Positions 1 through 7,905 of a DNA stretch of 64,000 nucleotides are shown piece by piece (within the stretch, counting starts at the first letter, position 1; each line of letters starts with the position of its first letter). Under the pieces are notes generated by a model. It saw nothing but the letters and a program-made list of their open reading frames with translations. It searched no databases and was not told where the DNA came from. Source of the DNA: Paenibacillus sp. GTDB taxonomy: Bacteria > Bacillota > Bacilli > Paenibacillales > YIM-B00363. The stretch is taken from positions 1 to 64,000 of the forward strand of contig NZ_DASQNA010000007.1 of the NCBI RefSeq assembly GCF_035645195.1. The letters are read 5' to 3'. The translations under genes and the position numbers were made by a program.

Positions 1-137
1 TCTTGCAGGCAGGTTGCCTACGTGTTACTCACCCGTCCGCCGCTAACCTTATCCCGAAGGATAAGATCCGCTCGACTTGCATGTATTAGGCACGCCGCCA
101 GCGTTCGTCCTGAGCCAGGATCAAACTCTCCAAAAAG
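1..137 (-). rRNA. rrs: 16S ribosomal RNA, 5' end (partial)
   Basis: The reverse complement carries the universal 16S 5' region: the AGAGTTTGATC-TGGCTCAG primer site (complement of about 110-129), then the GACGAACGCTGGCGGCGTGC block and, at the window edge, the stretch around GTGAGTAACACGT. The mature 5' end is placed about eight bases before AGAGTTTG by analogy with Bacillus 16S, so the boundary is good to a few bases. Only the first ~137 nt are in the window; the rest of 16S and presumably 23S/5S continue off the left end. Confidence 0.97.
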
Positions 138-226
138 GGTAGTTCAACTGAACTCATTCAACCTGGTCTTACTTTTGTCCTCGATGCCGGCTAAAGCATC
201 GAAGACGCGTATATCGCTCATGTTCG

Positions 227-240
227 GTTTTCAAGGAGCA
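227..240 (-). promoter_or_regulatory. rRNA leader boxA antitermination element
   Basis: On the minus strand this reads TGCTCCTTGAAAAC, very close to the Bacillus-type boxA (TGCTCTTTGAAAAC) that loads NusB/NusE for rRNA antitermination. It lies about 90 nt upstream of the 16S 5' end. Between it and 16S, positions 181-202 form a hairpin (TCGATGC paired with GCATCGA), a usual leader feature. Confidence 0.75.
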
Positions 241-284
241 AGCTTGTCTTGCTTGTCCGACTCGCTCTCGCGGCCGGAAGACTA

Positions 285-313
285 GATTAACACAAGGTCA
301 TTCGTAAGATCAA
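285..313 (-). promoter_or_regulatory. rrn promoter, proximal candidate
   Basis: Minus-strand -35 TTGATC (308-313) and -10 TTAATC (285-290) with a 17-bp spacer, about 45 bp upstream of boxA. An AT-rich run (AAAAATTAGA) lies directly upstream and could act as an UP element. Pattern match only. Confidence 0.5.
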
Positions 314-365
314 CCTCTAATTTTTCCCAACCGTCTGTTTCTTATGCTTAAATGGCCGGATGACT

Positions 366-394
366 AATATACCCGAATGAGGCAGCACAAACAA
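366..394 (-). promoter_or_regulatory. rrn promoter, distal candidate
   Basis: Minus-strand -35 TTGTTT (389-394) and -10 TATATT (366-371), spacer 17 bp. Together with the site at 285-313 this would make a tandem promoter pair, as is common for Bacillus rrn operons. Pattern match only. Confidence 0.45.
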
Positions 395-459
395 GTGGAA
401 ATGCATACCTGATCAAACCCATCATTCTGATGGTGCTGTTAAATATGCAACACCCGCAT

Positions 460-500
460 AAAAGGCGAAAACTCCCTGCAGGACAAGGAGTTTTCGCCTT
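460..500 (-). terminator. Terminator of the tRNA-Ala gene
   Basis: Fourteen-base perfect stem (462-475 with 487-500) around an 11-nt loop; on the minus strand the stem is followed by TTTTATG. It lies 18 bp after the tRNA and before the rrn promoters, so tRNA and rrn are separate transcription units. Confidence 0.8.
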
Positions 501-517
501 TATTTGTTTGTTCATTA

Positions 518-590
518 TGGACTCTAGGGGGATCGAACCCCTGACCTCATCGCTGCCAGCGATGCGCTCTCCCAGCTGAGCTAAGAGCCC
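518..590 (-). tRNA. tRNA-Ala (anticodon GGC)
   Basis: Full cloverleaf on the minus strand: acceptor stem GGGCTCT/AGAGTCC with one G-T pair, D-arm GCTC..GAGC, anticodon stem CATCG/CGATG with loop CTGGCAG (anticodon GGC), and T-arm AGGGG-TTCGATC-CCCCT. The gene is 73 nt including discriminator A; the 3' CCA is not encoded. It has its own promoter-like site (637-666) and terminator (460-500). Confidence 0.96.
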
Positions 591-636
591 GTATTTACTC
601 CCTCAGAACCATCATCCTTCGGAGCAAGCAAGATCG

Positions 637-666
637 ATTATACAACAACTCCACAGCCTATTGCAA
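637..666 (-). promoter_or_regulatory. Promoter candidate for tRNA-Ala
   Basis: Minus-strand -10 TATAAT (637-642) and -35 TTGCAA (661-666), spacer 18 bp, about 47 bp upstream of the tRNA 5' end. The consensus -10 and the position make this the likely tRNA promoter. The rest of 590-800 shows nothing else I recognise. Confidence 0.55.
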
Positions 667-804
667 TAAAAATTTCATCAGCGGATTCAACCCGCCGCGT
701 CGAATGATTTCCCCCATTGTTGGCAATCCTTCCCCCAAAGAGGGGAAGCAAGCCCCGCTCCGGTCGTAACGAGCACGACCGAGGCATTGAAAGGACGACG
801 ACGA

Positions 805-3642
805 ATGTCGAAGCAGTCGGAACAAGCGTTTATGCGGAACGCGCCATTGTTTTATCGTATTTTCCAAAGCATGCACGATATCGCCTTTCTCATGAAAGCG
901 GAGCGCAGGGAAGGAAAGCTTAACTTTCGCTACGAGTTTCTGAACGAAGCCGCCTCCCGCCACACATCGCTGACCGAAGCGGATTACGGAAAGACGATCG
1001 AAGAGGTGTATCCGAACGAATTCGGCGCTTTTCTCCAAGAGCAGTACGAGAAGGCTTGCAGCACCATGCAACCCGTCGAATTCGATATGGACCCGGAAGC
1101 GGCGGGATTTGAAAGCGTCTCTACGCTTCATCCGATTGCGGACGAGGAGGGACAATGCACTCACGTCTTCTGCTTGGTCCGGGACGTGAGCCGCAGTAAA
1201 ATAGCAGAAGCCGAACTCGACAACCAGCGCCGGATGCTGGACGCCGTAATCCAAGGCACCGCGGACGCCCTGCTCATTGGGGATGCGCACGGACGAATCC
1301 TCCTGTCGAATCGCGCGTTCCAAGACATGTTCGGCATGAGCGACGAGGAGATGGCCGGCCGAACTCCCGCGGAATTCGGAATGATCCCTCCCGGGGCGGA
1401 AGGAGAAGCGGTTGCGATCATCGAATCGCTTCGCCGGGGCGAACGATTCATCAGCAGAGAGGTACAGCGAAGACGAAAGGACGGGACCGTTCTCATCGCA
1501 GAAGCGACCTACTCTTCCATTCTCGACGAACAGGGCGCCGTTAAATACATGTCCGTCTCCTACCGGGACATTACGCAGCGGAAAGCGATGGAAAGGGAAC
1601 TAGAGATCAGCCGCCAGCGGTACGAGTCTTTGTTCGCCCATCATCCCGACGCCGTCTTTACGCTGGATTCGGAAGGGAAATTTTTAAGCGCAAACGAAAG
1701 CGTCAAGAAGGTGACCGGGTATCCCGTCGAGCAGCTGCTGCATCAGTCGTTCCTCCCGCTCGTCCAACCGGAATACACCGCCGAGACGCTGGCAAGGTTC
1801 TATATGTCCCTCCAAAATGAGCCTCAATCCTACAAATCGGCCATCCGGCACAAAGACGGACGATGGGTGGATCTCGCTGTACAGAACATCCCGATTGTCG
1901 TCGACGGCGACATCGTCGGCATTTACGGCATCGCGAAGGATGTCACCGACGAGAAGGCGCGGCAGGAAGCGCTTCGCGACGCGAAGGAACAGCTGGAAAC
2001 GTTCTGGAACAATACGACCGAAGCGATTTTCCTAGTCAGCGTGGATGGTACTATCGTCAAAGTCAACAAAGCGTTCGAGAAGCTGTTCGGCTACACGGAG
2101 GTCGAAGTTACGGGATTGAAACCCGAGTATACGATCATCCCCGATTTCTTAAAACATGATACCCTTTCGATCTCCGCTCGGCTTTTGCAGGGTCAATCGA
2201 TCATAAATCATGAGACGCAACGGATTACGCGGGACGGTCGCATCCTGAACATTCTCGCCTCTTACACGCCCGTTCAAGACGGGAACGGGCAAGTCAACGG
2301 AGCTACGGTGTTCTATAGAGACATTACGGACCGGAAGCTCGCGGAGGAGGAAATTCGTCGAAGCGAGGAGAAATATCGCCTGATCGCCGAAAACATGACG
2401 GATTTGATTGCCATCTTAGAACCGGATTTGCGAGTAACCTACGCATCGCCTTCATACCTCAAGGTGCTTGGCATCAATCCGACATTCTACGAAGAGAACA
2501 AAGCCGGAACCCTGATCGACGAAGGCGATCGTCCGAAAGTCATGGCCAAATTTAAGGAGCTGTTGGAGAGCAAGCAGCCGATCGTCGTCGAATATTTATT
2601 TAAACGAAGGAATGCCGAAGGGCAGCCGCTGTACGTAGAAACAAGGGGGACGCCCATCCTCGACGACCGGGGGAACGTATCGAAGGTGCTGGTTGTTTCG
2701 CGGGACATCAGTAAGCGGAAGCAGTATGAAGAGGCGCTGAAGGAGAGCGAGCAGCGGTTCCGGGTCATCGCGGAGCATACGCTGGACGTCATCAAGCTCG
2801 CGGACCGCAACGGGATCCATACGTACGCCTCCCCGTCCCACCTGTCCGCGTTCGGCTGGGAACCCGAGCATTATGCGGGGAAGTCGATTTTCCACGATAC
2901 CCATCCCGAGGATATGGCCCGGCTGCAGCAAGCGTTCGCCCAGCTCGCCTTAGGCAAGGAGACCCGCAGCATCGAACTGCGCAAGCTGACGTCGAACGGC
3001 GATTGGGTATGGATGGAGTCGTCGATGACGCCGGTGCTGGACGAAAAGAACGACATCAAACATATCGTGATCGTCTCGCGCAACGTGACCGACCGGAAAC
3101 GCTACGAAGAGCAAATTACGTATTTGGCTTACCACGATTCGTTGACGGGGCTGCCGAACCGAAGGTTGTTTCTGGACCGGCTGGACCAGGCCATCAAGAC
3201 GAGCAAACGCAGCGGCGAATCGTTCGCGGTGATGATGCTCGACTGCGACCGGTTCAAAACGGTCAACGACCAAATGGGCCACGACGTCGGGGACGAGCTG
3301 ATCAAAGGGTTCGCCGCGCGCCTGCAGGACTGCGTCCGGGAAAGCGACACGCTCTCCGCCACGCATACGGTGTCTCGCCTTGGCGGAGACGAGTTCATCC
3401 TGCTGCTCCGGAACCTGCGTGAAGTCCGCAGCGCCGAGCTGGTCGCCGCGCGCATCCTCGACTCCATCCGGAAGCCTTGGACAATCGGAGATTACGTCTT
3501 CCACGCCACGACGAGCATCGGGATCGTTGTTTGCCCTTCGACCGCGAATTGCGAGACGAAGGACTTGATGAAACAGGCGGACTTAGCGTTATACGAGGCG
3601 AAAGCGGCCGGCCGCAACACGTATAAGATCAATGTAATATGA
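805..3642 (+). CDS. Six-PAS diguanylate cyclase
   Basis: Predicted 945-residue cytoplasmic sensor that makes c-di-GMP. Six consecutive PAS-type domains can be read (about residues 10-130, 140-265, 270-390, 395-520, 525-645, 650-775), each ending in a PAC-like 'RDIT.RK' stretch, followed by one GGDEF domain (about 780-940) with the intact active-site motif SRLGGDEF. No transmembrane segment and no EAL domain are seen. I chose ATG 805 because AAAGGA lies 9 bases upstream; an in-frame TTG at 787 has no site. The inhibitory-site motif RESD is present but separated from GGDEF by 11 residues instead of the usual 5, apparently through a six-residue insertion. The PAS ligands cannot be inferred. The gene stands alone, convergent with 3685-4107. 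Confidence 0.92.
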   Translation: MSKQSEQAFMRNAPLFYRIFQSMHDIAFLMKAERREGKLNFRYEFLNEAASRHTSLTEADYGKTIEEVYPNEFGAFLQEQYEKACSTMQPVEFDMDPEAAGFESVSTLHPIADEEGQCTHVFCLVRDVSRSKIAEAELDNQRRMLDAVIQGTADALLIGDAHGRILLSNRAFQDMFGMSDEEMAGRTPAEFGMIPPGAEGEAVAIIESLRRGERFISREVQRRRKDGTVLIAEATYSSILDEQGAVKYMSVSYRDITQRKAMERELEISRQRYESLFAHHPDAVFTLDSEGKFLSANESVKKVTGYPVEQLLHQSFLPLVQPEYTAETLARFYMSLQNEPQSYKSAIRHKDGRWVDLAVQNIPIVVDGDIVGIYGIAKDVTDEKARQEALRDAKEQLETFWNNTTEAIFLVSVDGTIVKVNKAFEKLFGYTEVEVTGLKPEYTIIPDFLKHDTLSISARLLQGQSIINHETQRITRDGRILNILASYTPVQDGNGQVNGATVFYRDITDRKLAEEEIRRSEEKYRLIAENMTDLIAILEPDLRVTYASPSYLKVLGINPTFYEENKAGTLIDEGDRPKVMAKFKELLESKQPIVVEYLFKRRNAEGQPLYVETRGTPILDDRGNVSKVLVVSRDISKRKQYEEALKESEQRFRVIAEHTLDVIKLADRNGIHTYASPSHLSAFGWEPEHYAGKSIFHDTHPEDMARLQQAFAQLALGKETRSIELRKLTSNGDWVWMESSMTPVLDEKNDIKHIVIVSRNVTDRKRYEEQITYLAYHDSLTGLPNRRLFLDRLDQAIKTSKRSGESFAVMMLDCDRFKTVNDQMGHDVGDELIKGFAARLQDCVRESDTLSATHTVSRLGGDEFILLLRNLREVRSAELVAARILDSIRKPWTIGDYVFHATTSIGIVVCPSTANCETKDLMKQADLALYEAKAAGRNTYKINVI

Positions 3643-3655
3643 AACAAAATGCAAA

Positions 3656-3681
3656 GAAGCCCCCCGGCAAGGGCGGGCTTC
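3656..3681. terminator. Bidirectional terminator between convergent genes
   Basis: GAAGCCCCCC (3656-3665) pairs with GGCGGGCTTC (3672-3681) with one mismatch. It sits between the stops of the PAS-GGDEF gene and the zinc-ribbon gene. The flanking T runs are weak on both strands. Confidence 0.6.
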
Positions 3682-3684
3682 CCA

Positions 3685-4107
3685 TTATATTCGGAACAGG
3701 TCCGACTCTTCCATCCCGAGCAGCTCCGCGGCGCGTTTGCGCACCTCGGGCTTCGGCAGCGAGCCGGCAAATAAATAACGCTCCACCATTCGCAGCGAGA
3801 CGCCCAAGGCGCCGGCGAAGGCGGGAAACCGAATGCCGCGCGAGACGAGAGCGTCATAGAGCGCGCGGTTTTTGACCTGCCACGCTCTCCGTTTGCGTTC
3901 GACCGGGTAAGACCATCCCGGGATCGCCGTCATCGGCGCGGCGCAATGCCGGCATTCGCCGACGCGGTCCGCTCTGCGCTGCGTTTTCCAGCCGCAGGCT
4001 TCGCATTTGACATGAATTCGTCTCGCGGCGGCCGGAACGACGGACGCCGCGTCCGGGCGATCGGAATCGTATAAAACCCTAGCGGCCGCATCTTGTTGTC
4101 GTTTCAT
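3685..4107 (-). CDS. Zinc-ribbon plus helix-turn-helix protein, function unknown
   Basis: About 140 residues. The N-terminal half has a CxxC..CxxC zinc ribbon (CEACGW and CRHCAAP, about residues 36-58). The C-terminal half reads like a short HTH domain (FAGALGVSLRMVERYLFAG, then a 'LLGMEESDLF' tail typical of phage/XRE-like regulators). I chose ATG 4107 because GGGGGG lies 7 bases upstream; an ATG at 4140 in the same frame has no site. It lies 58 bp downstream of nrdR on the same strand and could share its transcript. A DNA-binding role is inferred from the fold pattern only; I do not recognise a named family. Confidence 0.7.
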   Translation of the reverse strand: MKRQQDAAARVLYDSDRPDAASVVPAAARRIHVKCEACGWKTQRRADRVGECRHCAAPMTAIPGWSYPVERKRRAWQVKNRALYDALVSRGIRFPAFAGALGVSLRMVERYLFAGSLPKPEVRKRAAELLGMEESDLFRI

Positions 4108-4165
4108 ACGTAACCCCCCGCGTTTGAACGGAAGCGACATCGGCGGATCGGAACGGCGGCGCCGC

Positions 4166-4624
4166 TCAATTCGACTTGTTGAGCAGCGTGGACAGTTCCT
4201 TCATAAACATGTCGATGTCTTTGAATTGGCGATAAACGGAAGCGAACCGAACGTAGGCGATTTCGTCCACGTGGTACAGGCGCTGCATAACGGACTCGCC
4301 GATATCCCGGCTTTCGATTTCGGTGCTTGCCGTTTGGCGCAGCTCGCGCTCCACCTCGTCGGCGATGCGGTCCAAGTGTTCTACCGACACCGGCCGCTTC
4401 TCGCAGGCGCGAATGAGGCCGCGCAGCAGCTTCTCGCGGCTGAATTCTTCTCGGCTGCCGTCCTTCTTGACGACGATGAGCGGGGCCGTCTCCACCGTCT
4501 CGAACGTCGTAAACCGGCGCGCGCATTTCTCGCATTCCCGGCGCCGGCGTATCGATTTATTATCGTTCACCGGGCGGGAATCCAACACTTTGGTTCCGTC
4601 ATGATCGCAGTACGGGCATTTCAT
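4166..4624 (-). CDS. nrdR: Transcriptional repressor NrdR
   Basis: A 152-residue match in length and sequence to NrdR, the ATP/dATP-sensing repressor of ribonucleotide reductase genes. The N-terminal zinc ribbon has paired Cys motifs (MKCPYC and RECEKC, with [17 protein letters not shown]), followed by an ATP-cone ([18 protein letters not shown] onward). ATG 4624 is preceded by GGAAGGAG at 9 bases. The ribonucleotide reductase genes it would control are not in the window. The neighbourhood of coaE, mutM and polA matches Bacillus, where nrdR (ytcG) is also close to coaE. Confidence 0.96.
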   Translation of the reverse strand: MKCPYCDHDGTKVLDSRPVNDNKSIRRRRECEKCARRFTTFETVETAPLIVVKKDGSREEFSREKLLRGLIRACEKRPVSVEHLDRIADEVERELRQTASTEIESRDIGESVMQRLYHVDEIAYVRFASVYRQFKDIDMFMKELSTLLNKSN

Positions 4625-4739
4625 CTCGCCACGCTCCTTCCCGAGTCGCCTTCCTTCAAACCTTTTACCATACAATACCTGATTTGATTTAGAAGCAAGC
4701 GCACATAATACTATCACCAACGACGAGGAGGTGAACACA

Positions 4740-4961
4740 ATGGGTACAGGTTCCAGCAGCACGAACGACTTGGTAGTTCCTCAAGCTAACCAAGCTTTGG
4801 AACAACTCAAGTTTGAAGTAGCTCAAGAGCTGGGCATTCAAATTCCGAATGACGGCTACTATGGTCACATGGCTACTCGCGACACGGGCGCGATCGGGGG
4901 TCACATCACTCGCCGCCTGGTGCAAATCGCCGAGCAGCAACTGGCTGGTCAATTCAAGTAA
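4740..4961 (+). CDS. Alpha/beta-type small acid-soluble spore protein
   Basis: 73 residues. SASPs coat and protect DNA in the dormant spore and are cut by the germination protease GPR. The hallmark [11 protein letters not shown] segment (GPR-cleavage region) and the C-terminal [19 protein letters not shown] block are both present. ATG 4740 follows AGGAGGTGA (4726-4734) at 8 bases; an in-frame GTG at 4731 lies inside that site and is rejected. CATAATA at 4704-4710 fits a sigma-G -10, which would give a leader of about 23 nt, but I see no convincing matching -35. A strong terminator follows. Confidence 0.95.
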   Translation: MGTGSSSTNDLVVPQANQALEQLKFEVAQELGIQIPNDGYYGHMATRDTGAIGGHITRRLVQIAEQQLAGQFK

Positions 4962-4977
4962 TTATCAGTAAGGTCGG

Positions 4978-5012
4978 AAGGTTGCGCGACGGTAAGTCGC
5001 GCAGCCTTTTCG
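4978..5012 (+). terminator. Terminator of the SASP gene
   Basis: GGTTGCGCGAC (4980-4990) pairs perfectly with GTCGCGCAGCC (4996-5006) apart from a G-T/T-A slip near the base, loop GGTAA, followed by TTTT. It lies 18 bp after the SASP stop and faces the end of the transglycosylase gene. Confidence 0.85.
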
Positions 5013-5032
5013 ACGATTGACGAGACAATAGG

Positions 5033-5638
5033 CTATGAACCGAGCTCGGGATACGTTTCGGCATACTTTTGATAATAATAGTGAACTCGATGTACATAAT
5101 GCCTCGTCTCGCCGAACGGAATTTGTCCGATATCGGCGAAGGTGCCGCTCCAAGCGCCTTCGGCCAGCCAACGCTCGACGTTGCCCGGCCCAGCGTTGTA
5201 AGCCGCGGCGATGCGCGCGATTTCGTCGCTTTTCGCCGTGCCTGCGGGCACGAATTGAAGTCGGAGCGAGCGAATGTACCACGTGCCGAACCGGATGTTC
5301 GCGTCCGCCTCGTCCAGCCGGTCGAGCGCCTCTTCGTCGCCTTCCTGCTTCGCGATCCACTCGGCCGTCGGCGGCATGAGCTGCATCAAGCCGATCGCCC
5401 CTTTGGGGGACCGCTTGTCCAGCCGATAATTGCTTTCCACCCGTATGATGGAGGCGATCAAATACGGATCGACCTTATACGCCTCCGCGTGCTTGACGAT
5501 ATCCGCCTCGAAGCGAATCGGATACATCAGCTTCCCGAGCAGCCCCCGATCGAAATACAGCACCGACAGCACGAGCAGCAGCAGCAAGGCGTACACTCGC
5601 TTTTTCCGGAACGCCGGCCGCTTCGCGATTTCCGCCAT
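5033..5638 (-). CDS. Lytic transglycosylase (SLT domain), membrane-anchored
   Basis: 201 residues. One N-terminal membrane segment (YALLLLLVLSVLYF, about residues 15-30) is followed by a soluble lytic transglycosylase domain: the catalytic glutamate in IIRVESNYR, then SPKGAIGLMQLMP and AAYNAGPGNVERWL, all diagnostic. It would cleave peptidoglycan glycan strands outside the membrane. The start ATG 5638 overlaps the TAA of coaE (TAATG), so the two are translationally coupled. Confidence 0.93.
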   Translation of the reverse strand: MAEIAKRPAFRKKRVYALLLLLVLSVLYFDRGLLGKLMYPIRFEADIVKHAEAYKVDPYLIASIIRVESNYRLDKRSPKGAIGLMQLMPPTAEWIAKQEGDEEALDRLDEADANIRFGTWYIRSLRLQFVPAGTAKSDEIARIAAAYNAGPGNVERWLAEGAWSGTFADIGQIPFGETRHYVHRVHYYYQKYAETYPELGS

Positions 5639-6240
5639 TAGAGGCAACCTTTCCGCCGCAGGTACGCATCGACCTGGGCTTCGGTTTGTTCCAGCGTGCC
5701 GCTGTTGTCGATGACGACGTCCGCGAGTTCCTTCTTCCGCTCGATCGGCATTTGCGCGTCGAGCCGCTGCTCCGCGGCTTCGGTCGTCAAGCCGTCGCGT
5801 TTCATCAGCCTCTCCAGCTGTACCTCGCGCGGCACGTACACGACGACGATTTCCTCGAAATTAAACCGCTTGTCCAGCCCGGATTCGTACAGCAGCGGGA
5901 TGTCGACGACGACGAGCCGGCCGGGCTCGCGTTCGTTCCATTCCGCCATCTGTCTCGCCATCTCCGCGCGGATGCGCGGATGGAGGATCGACTCGAGCTT
6001 GCGCCTCGCCGCCTCGTCCCCGAAGACGACGGCGCCCAGCGCTTTCCGATTCAGCGTCCCGTCCTCAAGCAGCACCTCGTCGCCGAACGCCTCGCGGATG
6101 TCTGCAAGCGCCGGCTGCCCGGGCTGGACGACGTCCCGGGCGATCCGGTCCGCGTCCACGATCGCGGCGCCGCGCGCTTCCAGCATGCCGGAGACGGTCG
6201 ATTTGCCGCAGGCGATGCCGCCCGTTAACCCGACATTCAA
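5638..6240 (-). CDS. coaE: Dephospho-CoA kinase
   Basis: 200 residues, the normal CoaE length. It catalyses the last step of CoA synthesis, phosphorylating the ribose 3'-hydroxyl of dephospho-CoA. The P-loop GLTGGIACGKSTV is at the N-terminus, DADRIARDVVQPG follows, and VVDIPLLYESGLDKRF is the family motif. The start is TTG 6240 with GAGGGGA 7 bases upstream; an upstream in-frame extension lies inside ytaF and is rejected. It sits 14 bp after ytaF and is coupled to the transglycosylase by TAATG. Confidence 0.96.
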   Translation of the reverse strand: MNVGLTGGIACGKSTVSGMLEARGAAIVDADRIARDVVQPGQPALADIREAFGDEVLLEDGTLNRKALGAVVFGDEAARRKLESILHPRIRAEMARQMAEWNEREPGRLVVVDIPLLYESGLDKRFNFEEIVVVYVPREVQLERLMKRDGLTTEAAEQRLDAQMPIERKKELADVVIDNSGTLEQTEAQVDAYLRRKGCL

Positions 6241-6254
6241 TCGAAATGTCCCCT

Positions 6255-6941
6255 CTACAACAATTTTAGAATGCCCATCACGATCAAGATGCACCCCGGC
6301 AGCAGCGTCAGCTTCTCGATCCAGCGCAGCCCGGCGAACAGAAAGCCGAGCCTCACGCCGCCGGCGATGCACAGGCCGCTCGCCGCGCCGATCAAGAGCG
6401 ACGTGGCGACCGGCGGAAATCCGATGAGCGCCGCGCCGATCCCGGCGCCGAGGCTGTCGAGCGACAGCGCCAGCCCGAGCAGCACCGCTTCCGAAGCGGA
6501 GATGACGCCCGACCGGTCCACGTCCGCCATGGACGGCGTCCGCCATATGCGGATGATCAACCCGAGCTGCCGAATTTCCCACTGCAGGAGCGTCTTCTCC
6601 TCGGCCGCGGGAACCGTCTCCGCGGACGAACTCGCCTCATCCTCCAGCTCCGCCGATTCGGCTTCGCGCCGCGACGTCAGGCGCATCTGCGCAATCGCCC
6701 ATACGCCGATCCCGATTAAAATCGAGGCGCCGATCCACTGCGCCGCCCGTTCGGGCAGCAGTTCGACGAACAGGCCGCCGAACGACATCGAACCGAACAA
6801 CACGAACGCGGAGCATAGCGACACGATCCCTACGGACAGGAACGGGATGCGAATTTTTCGGATTCCGTACATCATGCCGGCGCTCAAACCGTCCAGACTG
6901 ACGGCAAGCGCCAGCGCCAGCATCGACCACAAGGCCACCAC
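6255..6941 (-). CDS. ytaF: Sporulation membrane protein YtaF
   Basis: About 228 residues with six predicted membrane segments in two halves, each starting with a small-residue-rich 'ALAVSLDGLSAG' / 'ALSLDSLGAG' motif, as in YtaF/MntP-like proteins. The middle loop is acidic and ends in DVDRSGVISASEA, which looks like an EF-hand-type calcium loop. The proposed GTG start at 6941 has GGGAGG 8 bases upstream; a GTG at 6986 in frame has no site. Gene order mutM-ytaF-coaE matches Bacillus. The biochemical role is unknown to me beyond the sporulation link of the family. Confidence 0.88.
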   Translation of the reverse strand: MVALWSMLALALAVSLDGLSAGMMYGIRKIRIPFLSVGIVSLCSAFVLFGSMSFGGLFVELLPERAAQWIGASILIGIGVWAIAQMRLTSRREAESAELEDEASSSAETVPAAEEKTLLQWEIRQLGLIIRIWRTPSMADVDRSGVISASEAVLLGLALSLDSLGAGIGAALIGFPPVATSLLIGAASGLCIAGGVRLGFLFAGLRWIEKLTLLPGCILIVMGILKLL

Positions 6942-7003
6942 GACATATCCCTCCCGAAGGCATCCGCCTAAGCTGGATACCTCCACTATATGGAGGGACG
7001 AGT

Positions 7004-7855
7004 TTACTTGTGCTTCCTGCGCTTCGCCTTAAGCGGCTGGCAGGCGGGACAAATATGCGTGCCGCGGCCGCCGACGACGAATTTGACGATTTCCCCGCCG
7101 CATGCCGCGCACGGTTCGCCCTCGCGCCCGTACGCCTTCAGCGCGAATTGATAGGAGCCTTGTTCTCCTTGGCCGTTCACGTACGATTTCACGGACGATC
7201 CGCCCGCCTCGACCGCCGCCCGCAGCGTGCTCCGGATCGCTTCGTACAAGCGGCCGAGCTCCGCGCGGCTCAGCGCGTCGGCGTTCCGCTCCGGGTGAAT
7301 GCCCGCCGCGTGAAGGGCCTCGTCGACGTAAATGTTGCCGAGGCCGACCACGCATTCTTGATTGAGCAGCAGCGGCTTGATCTTCGTCTTCCGCCCGGCG
7401 ACCGCCGCGCGGAAGGCGGCCTCGGTGAACGCGTCCTCGAGCGGCTCGAGACCGAGCTTCGCGAGCGGGCCTTCGCGTTCCTCTTCGCCGGGTTTATATA
7501 AATCCATCGTGCCGAATTGGCGCACGTCCCGGTACCGCAGCTCGGTGCCGTCCGTAAAATGGAACACGACATGCGTATGCGGCTCCAGCTCGTCCCCTTC
7601 GCGGTACAAGCCGTAGCGCCCTTCCATCCGCAGATGCGAAAGCAGCACAAGCTGCTCCAAATCGAATTTCAAAAATTTCCCCCGCCGCTGCACGGCGCGG
7701 ATCGTCAGACCTTCGAGCGCGCGGGCGAACGCCTCTGGCTCGGCCGGGCGCCGCACGATGCGCGCGAGGCGCACGTCCACGCGGCGAATCGTCTTGCCCG
7801 CCGCGAGCCGCTCCAGCGTCCTGCGCACGGTTTCTACCTCCGGGAGCTCCGGCAT
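7004..7855 (-). CDS. mutM: Formamidopyrimidine-DNA glycosylase (Fpg/MutM)
   Basis: 283 residues. It removes 8-oxoguanine and ring-opened purines and nicks the abasic site. The catalytic N-terminus MPELPEVETVRRTL (Pro2 and Glu3) is intact, NIYVDEALHAAGIHP is the helix-two-turn-helix region, and the C-terminal zinc finger CAACGG..CPACQ is complete. ATG 7855 is preceded by GAGGTGAT. It lies downstream of polA in the same direction, with about 50 bp between. Confidence 0.97.
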   Translation of the reverse strand: MPELPEVETVRRTLERLAAGKTIRRVDVRLARIVRRPAEPEAFARALEGLTIRAVQRRGKFLKFDLEQLVLLSHLRMEGRYGLYREGDELEPHTHVVFHFTDGTELRYRDVRQFGTMDLYKPGEEEREGPLAKLGLEPLEDAFTEAAFRAAVAGRKTKIKPLLLNQECVVGLGNIYVDEALHAAGIHPERNADALSRAELGRLYEAIRSTLRAAVEAGGSSVKSYVNGQGEQGSYQFALKAYGREGEPCAACGGEIVKFVVGGRGTHICPACQPLKAKRRKHK

Positions 7856-7905
7856 CGTTCTATCACCTCAACTCCCGATTATACCGCAAGTCGCCGGAAT
7901 ATTGA

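Noticed and set aside
4104-4535. 143-codon minus-strand frame overlapping nrdR
   Set aside because: Shadow in another frame of nrdR with high Arg content and no ribosome site.
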